From positions 1-6,599 of the forward strand of contig JAJAYU010000141.1 in the NCBI GenBank assembly GCA_026786125.1: a stretch of DNA of 6,599 nucleotides. The letters run 5' to 3'. Position 1 is the stretch's first letter, and every line of letters starts with the position of its first letter. This DNA is from Chamaesiphon sp. (GTDB taxonomy: Bacteria > Cyanobacteriota > Cyanobacteriia > Cyanobacteriales > Chamaesiphonaceae). The position numbers and the translations under genes were made by a program. This document shows positions 5,037 through 6,599 of this stretch, one piece after another. A model generated the notes under the pieces. It saw only the letters and a list, made by a program, of their open reading frames with translations, had not been told where the DNA came from and made no database searches.

Positions 5037-6599
5037 GTGAGCAAACGTAAAAATATCATTACTAGTATCGTCATGGGTAGCGCGGTTGCCGCACTATCTG
5101 CAACTAACGTCAATGCCGCAGCACAACCTGCTCCGTCAGACACTAAAAATCCCCTCAGTAATTTAATTTCCCAAACACCCCCACCACCCCCAGCTCCAAC
5201 TCAGCAGCCCTTGGTGCCCAATCCTCGGATTACGATCGATGGTGTTACACCAACTCCTGGGGTCGGACTAGCAAGTCCAAATATGCCTCGTGCTGTTGCG
5301 CCACCAGTTGGCGATATTAGCGTCTCCAACATGGATGCAGCGAGTCCACAGATCAAGATCGATTCTGAAGCCCGCATTAATATGGTGTTGAAAAGGACTC
5401 CAGCACGGGAAGTTTTAGAGTCATTGGCTCGATCGGCAAACCTCAACCTCGCTTATGCTGATGGAGCAAGTGGTACTGATGGTAAAGTCAAATCTGAAGC
5501 AACTATTTCGATCAACCTGCGGAATGAACCAGTTCAGAACGCTTTTAACTATGTCCTGCAACTCAGTGGCTTAGAAGCAAATCGGATCGGTAACACCATC
5601 TTCGTTGGGGCTAGATTGCCTGATGGAGTTAAGGAAACGATCTTTCGGACCTTACGAATGAATCAAGTTAGCTCTATCGCTGCTGCCAACTTCTTGGCAA
5701 CTCAAGGCGCGGAATCACAGATTCCGACTACTGTCACTACTATTTCTGGTACAGGTAGTGACATTTCTAAATCAGCAATTGGTGGTATAGTCTCTGGCTC
5801 AGCTTTATCCAGTGTTACTGAAACTAAAACTGCAACGATTCAAACCCTGAAAGCCACTACTGAAAGTAGCCCTCTTATCTTAAAAGGCCTATCTGTTAGT
5901 ACAGATGAAAGGTTGAACTCTATCACGATAGTAGGTGCTCCGCGTAAAGTTGAAATGGCTACAGCCATGCTTACGCGATTGGATGCTCGCCGTCGTCAAG
6001 TTGCCCTAAATATCAAAATTGTTGATATCATCTTGTCGAATGATAATAGTATCAAAAATAGTCTGAGCTTTCAAAGCGGTGACACAGTTGTAAGCTCGGA
6101 TTTGAGTACTGGTGGAACAGTTAACTTTGGTGGACAACCATCAGGTAGTACTCTATTTGTGCCTACTGCTTCTACAACCACTGTTGCTAATCGTCTGTTA
6201 TCGAGTATTCAAGCTCAAATTGTCAATGGTAATGGCAAGATTCTAACAGATCCGACATTAGTAGTTCAAGAAGGTCAAAGATCTACTGTCAATTTAACTC
6301 AGGAGGTTTTTGGTGGCTTCGATCTAATCAATAATTTCTCTAGTACAGGAGTTTTAACTGGATCAGTGAGAAGACCAATTACAAAAAGTTCTGGTCTGGT
6401 TGTCGATCTACTAGTCAATCGGATTGATGACAATGGATATATTTCTGTTGTAGTCTCTCCCACAGTATCTTCGATCGGTGGTAGCGTAACTACTTCTGAC
6501 GGTGTTATCAGTCTTTTGCAGTCCAGAACTCTTAACTCTGGAGATATTCGCCTCCGGGATGGTCAGAACTTGATTCTATCGGGAATCATCAAAGAGACC
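5037..6599 (+). CDS. pilQ: Type IV pilus secretin PilQ (3' end beyond window)
   Basis: PilQ forms the ring-shaped outer-membrane channel through which the pilus is extruded. The window holds 521 codons and ends exactly on a codon boundary. Residues 1-30 are a Sec signal peptide: basic SKRK, a hydrophobic core, then a probable cut near NVNAAA. A Pro-rich linker follows (five prolines at 48-52). A secretin/TonB short N-terminal domain covers about 112-190. An N1-type domain covers about 200-315, interrupted by a Ser/Thr-rich stretch at about 232-275. The secretin core starts near 316 (RRQVALNIKIVDI). Near the edge is LRDGQNLILSGIIKE, the conserved secretin C-terminal signature, so probably under 150 codons are missing. 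I see no AMIN domain before the short N-terminal domain, although cyanobacterial PilQ proteins usually have one. The start is GTG, with a clear AGGAG upstream. Confidence 0.94.
   Translation, partial: MSKRKNIITSIVMGSAVAALSATNVNAAAQPAPSDTKNPLSNLISQTPPPPPAPTQQPLVPNPRITIDGVTPTPGVGLASPNMPRAVAPPVGDISVSNMDAASPQIKIDSEARINMVLKRTPAREVLESLARSANLNLAYADGASGTDGKVKSEATISINLRNEPVQNAFNYVLQLSGLEANRIGNTIFVGARLPDGVKETIFRTLRMNQVSSIAAANFLATQGAESQIPTTVTTISGTGSDISKSAIGGIVSGSALSSVTETKTATIQTLKATTESSPLILKGLSVSTDERLNSITIVGAPRKVEMATAMLTRLDARRRQVALNIKIVDIILSNDNSIKNSLSFQSGDTVVSSDLSTGGTVNFGGQPSGSTLFVPTASTTTVANRLLSSIQAQIVNGNGKILTDPTLVVQEGQRSTVNLTQEVFGGFDLINNFSSTGVLTGSVRRPITKSSGLVVDLLVNRIDDNGYISVVVSPTVSSIGGSVTTSDGVISLLQSRTLNSGDIRLRDGQNLILSGIIKET

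Noticed and set aside
4150..5037. Missing pilP between pilO and pilQ
   Set aside because: Absence of PilP is the usual state in cyanobacterial pilMNOQ operons, so it is not an anomaly.

Overview
The window comes from a cyanobacterial chromosome. It holds two divergent transcription units: phosphoenolpyruvate carboxylase on the minus strand, and the type IV pilus alignment and secretin operon pilM-pilN-pilO-pilQ on the plus strand. The pilus gene order without pilP, the cyanobacterial style of PilN and PilQ, moderate GC and many CGATCG hexamers (the core of the cyanobacterial HIP1 repeat) all point to Cyanobacteria. The full HIP1 octamer was not found, and the genus cannot be assigned from this window.

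Left part (1-1570, minus strand). Bases 1-1264 encode the N-terminal 421 codons of ppc, which runs off the left edge. It contains the catalytic HPTE motif and the GSDRDGNP motif. Upstream of ppc, in the same direction, lie a short leader with a 14-bp tandem repeat (1292-1318) and a 66-codon gene (1370-1570) for a small protein of unknown function with one hydrophobic segment. The two may be co-transcribed.

Middle (1571-1987). This is a divergent, AT-rich intergenic region of about 417 bp. It contains a possible minus-strand -10 element, a GT-rich tract, an A-rich tract and a degenerate repeat with a 10-bp period about 100 bp upstream of pilM. I see no convincing protein or RNA gene in it.

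Right part (1988-6599, plus strand). pilM, pilN and pilO are tightly packed, with a 3-nt gap and then a 4-nt ATGA overlap. After a 113-nt gap comes pilQ, which starts at GTG behind a clear ribosome binding site and is cut off by the right edge after 521 codons. PilM is a cytoplasmic actin-like protein that should bind the PilN N-terminal tail. PilN and PilO are inner-membrane proteins with periplasmic domains that link PilM to PilQ, and PilQ is the outer-membrane secretin through which the pilus leaves. Together they support motility, adhesion and, in many cyanobacteria, DNA uptake.

No undescribed system stands out. The points most worth checking are an apparently AMIN-less PilQ, a long Pro/Ala-rich insertion in PilN, altered nucleotide-binding motifs in PilM, the phased repeat upstream of pilM and the small ORF next to ppc.
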